Below are positions 33,273-33,665 of a stretch of 33,665 nt of DNA, in pieces. The notes beneath the pieces are model-generated. The model ran no database searches, was not told the DNA's origin, and saw only the letters and a program-made list of their open reading frames with translations. The DNA comes from UBA1731 sp964567665 (lineage in GTDB: Bacteria; Verrucomicrobiota; Kiritimatiellia; RFP12; UBA1067): NCBI GenBank assembly GCA_964567665.1, contig CAZMNN010000027.1:1-33665 (forward strand), read 5' to 3'. The position numbers and the translations under genes are program-made. Position 1 is the stretch's first letter. The number at the start of each line of letters is the position of its first letter.

Positions 33273-33665
33273 GTGCAGAGACATTCATCGATTCGTCGTT
33301 TGTGGTCGATGTCTTTCCTCGCGCAGGGCGTTTTCAGCCGAAAAATCCTCCATCTACGAGCTGTCAACTGCTCACTGCCAACTGGTTTGTTGTTTTATTT
33401 AACGCAAAGAGCGCAAAGAGAACGCAGAGGACGCAAAGTTTTTGGGGATGGGATTGAACGGATTTAAGGGGTTGGTTTTTGTCTGTGCTTTGCGCTATCC
33501 ACTACTACGAACTGCCAACTAGTTTGTTGTTTTATTTAACGCAAAGAACGCAAAGAAAACGCAAAGGGCGCAAAGGTTTTGGGGGTGGGATTGAACGGAT
33601 TTAAGGGATTGATTATTGTCTGTGCTTCGCGCAGGGCAGTTTCAGCCGAAAGAACTTTGCGCCTC
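33273..33665 (+). repeat. Non-coding region of imperfect direct repeats with (A)ACGCAAAG tandem units
   Basis: No gene is seen here. The block GTTTGTTGTTTTATTTAACG followed by four (A)ACGCAAAG-like units occurs at 33385-33438 and again at 33522-33575. A 21-base motif starting GGGATTGAACGG recurs at 33450-33470 and 33587-33607, and ACTGCCAACT at 33374-33383 and 33511-33520; all copies are offset by exactly 137 bases. A 24-base block starting CGCGCAGGGC occurs at 33320-33343 and 33628-33651 with two mismatches, offset by 308. The array runs off the window end. Confidence 0.9.

Noticed and set aside
33401..33575. Short repeated units as a CRISPR array
   Set aside because: Units of about 9-11 bases are directly tandem with no unique spacers of constant length, and no cas gene is present.

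Overview
The window is a protein-dense piece of bacterial chromosome with every recognisable gene on the + strand. It looks like a PVC-group bacterium, most probably Kiritimatiellota (confidence about 0.6). The reasons are the giant secreted protein built of LamG-like modules, a secreted S8 protease ending in a 'FYRI'-type C-terminal module, a DUF4091/GH123-like secreted protein, a ferredoxin-fused EtfA, and Gram-negative envelope genes. No rRNA, tRNA or CRISPR array was seen.

Layout. (1) 1-167 is the end of a MoxR-type AAA+ ATPase gene. Its usual partner, a DUF58 gene, starts only at 5441. (2) Between them, at 194-5409, lie two complete candidate type II restriction-modification (R-M) systems in tandem. 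One pairs an adenine methyltransferase with a PD-(D/E)XK protein; the other pairs a cytosine-5 methyltransferase with a second PD-(D/E)XK-like protein. Base composition here looks lower in G+C than in the host genes. (3) 5441-14455 carries DUF58, a GtrA-family membrane protein, a secreted aldose 1-epimerase, an EtfB/EtfA pair with a fused 2x[4Fe-4S] domain, a secreted subtilisin-like protease and a ChrA-type transporter. (4) 14689-21288 encodes a 1425-residue secreted protein with four LamG-like modules and a DUF4091/GH123-like secreted protein. (5) 21402-29286 is an exopolysaccharide export and assembly cluster: Wza-like lipoprotein, an unknown secreted protein, an outer-membrane beta-barrel, a Wzy/O-antigen-ligase-like protein, a Wzc-like tyrosine autokinase and RmlB. 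(6) 29291-33272 holds mfd and panB. (7) 33273-33665 is non-coding and made of imperfect direct repeats.

How it fits together. The region 5 genes are nearly contiguous and cover polymerisation, chain-length control and export, plus one sugar-nucleotide enzyme. Glycosyltransferases and a flippase are missing, so the cluster must depend on genes elsewhere. The secreted proteins of regions 3 and 4 suggest a polysaccharide- and protein-degrading or adhesive surface lifestyle. Several genes are preceded by the same extended -10 promoter pattern (TGRTAYANW) very close to the start codon, which hints at leaderless or near-leaderless transcripts.

The most unusual items are the double R-M insertion between moxR and DUF58, the unexplained N-terminal domain on the cytosine methyltransferase, and the tyrosine autokinase with tyrosine clusters at both ends. 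All family assignments come from reading motifs by eye; no database search was possible.
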